Assembly: GCF_014852005.1 (NCBI RefSeq)
Contig: NZ_JACVAU010000003.1
Coordinates: forward strand, 124,001-188,000
Length of the DNA: 64,000 bases
Direction: 5' to 3'
DNA from: Pseudoxanthomonas sp. PXM03
Lineage (GTDB): Bacteria > Pseudomonadota > Gammaproteobacteria > Xanthomonadales > Xanthomonadaceae
Position numbers and translations under genes: made by a program. Below, piece by piece: positions 63,828 to 64,000 of this stretch. Below the pieces are notes generated by a model. It ran no database searches, had not been told where the DNA came from, and saw nothing but the letters and a program-made list of their open reading frames with translations. Numbering within the stretch: position 1 is the first letter of the stretch; every line of letters starts with the position of its first letter.

Positions 63828-64000
63828 ATGATGCGACTGCTGCCGCTCGCCGCTTGCCTTGCCTTGGCCGCCCTCCCGCTGGCCGCCCTGACCGCCCAAC
63901 AGGACACTCCTGCCACACCGGCCTCGGTCGAAGCCGCGGCGCCTGCCGCCGCTCCCGCTGCCGCGCCCGCACCGCTGGTCGGCAATGCCGACACCGGCCG
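63828..64000 (+). CDS. Exported protein, possibly a c-type cytochrome (partial, cut by right edge)
   Basis: The first 57 codons of a gene that runs off the window. It begins MMRLLPLAACLALAALPLAA, a Sec signal peptide with likely cleavage before or near QQD, then a long Ala/Pro-rich linker (about residues 25-50), then LVGNADTG. The GNADTG ending looks like the start of a class I cytochrome c domain (GdaxxGk before the CxxCH haem motif), and cytochromes with such leaders are common in xanthomonads, but the haem motif itself lies outside the window. The cytochrome call is therefore only an inference. An ATG at 63831 is an alternative start. Confidence 0.6.
   Translation, partial: MMRLLPLAACLALAALPLAALTAQQDTPATPASVEAAAPAAAPAAAPAPLVGNADTG

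Noticed and set aside
63511..63994. Minus-strand frames across the right intergenic region and the right-edge gene
   Set aside because: No ribosome-binding sites and they would cross the -10 box and the plus-strand signal peptide gene.

Overview
The window looks like chromosome from a high-GC gammaproteobacterium of the Xanthomonadaceae (Xanthomonas / Stenotrophomonas / Pseudoxanthomonas / Lysobacter group). The evidence is an aryl-polyene (xanthomonadin-type) pigment gene set, the DUF1249, DUF1244 and DUF2721 genes, a rhodanese-MoeB fusion, a PsrA-like regulator in front of an inverted-domain beta-oxidation enzyme, and short REP-like repeats with GTRG heads. The genus is inferred, not proven. 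No prophage, insertion sequence, integron or CRISPR array was seen. Coding density is high and most of the window is housekeeping.

Region by region. 1-7443 (minus): part of an aryl-polyene pigment operon, cut by the left edge. It holds a chain-length-factor ketosynthase, a PlsC-type acyltransferase, two acyl carrier proteins, a COG4648 membrane protein, an acyl-AMP ligase fused to a dehydratase, a family 2 glycosyltransferase, a lauroyl-type acyltransferase and a HAL/PAL-type ammonia-lyase. 7535-7827: tRNA-Ala(GGC) and tRNA-Glu(TTC) with promoter and terminator. 8000-12215: a small unknown gene, DUF1249, and the divergent ppsR / ppsA pair controlling phosphoenolpyruvate synthesis. 12309-14457: an MscS channel, orn and DUF2721. 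14454-15377: tadA, with a GIY-YIG nuclease reading in frame into it and sitting between 33-bp inverted repeats. 15586-19718: guaB-guaA and folD, separated by a REP-like palindrome. 19855-25027: DUF1244, an alpha/beta hydrolase, a Kef-type antiporter, a small membrane protein, and a divergent SDR / AraC pair.

25028-34162 (minus): the chain ndk-rlmN-pilF-rodZ-yfgM-bamB-der-moeA-moeB, with many 4-bp stop/start overlaps. It covers nucleotide balance, ribosome and tRNA modification, pilus and cell shape, outer-membrane protein assembly, ribosome assembly and molybdenum cofactor. 34348-38638 (plus): a PsrA-like regulator with a palindromic operator, then fatty-acid beta-oxidation genes (fadN-like and fadA). 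38711-40368: a small tRNA-binding OB-fold protein and a FAD amine oxidase. 40420-48696 (minus): cmk-rpsA-ihfB-lapA-lapB-wbpL-like-wbpM-like-galU. The order recalls the borders of the Pseudomonas O-antigen locus with the interior missing.

48871-55650 (plus): zinc-independent-type L36, a small secreted protein, the agmatine-to-putrescine enzymes aguA and aguB separated by a Tat-lipoprotein aldo/keto reductase and a nucleotide-transporter-like protein, a GNAT acetyltransferase and a TraB-family protein. 55709-63461 (minus): an RND efflux operon with one lipoprotein adaptor and two different permeases. The window ends inside a plus-strand gene for an exported protein, possibly a c-type cytochrome.

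The observations most worth following up are the GIY-YIG cassette with its inverted repeats, the terminator-like hairpin in the ndk leader, the PsrA-type operator, the condensed O-antigen-type locus, the split agmatine pathway and the two dissimilar RND permeases.
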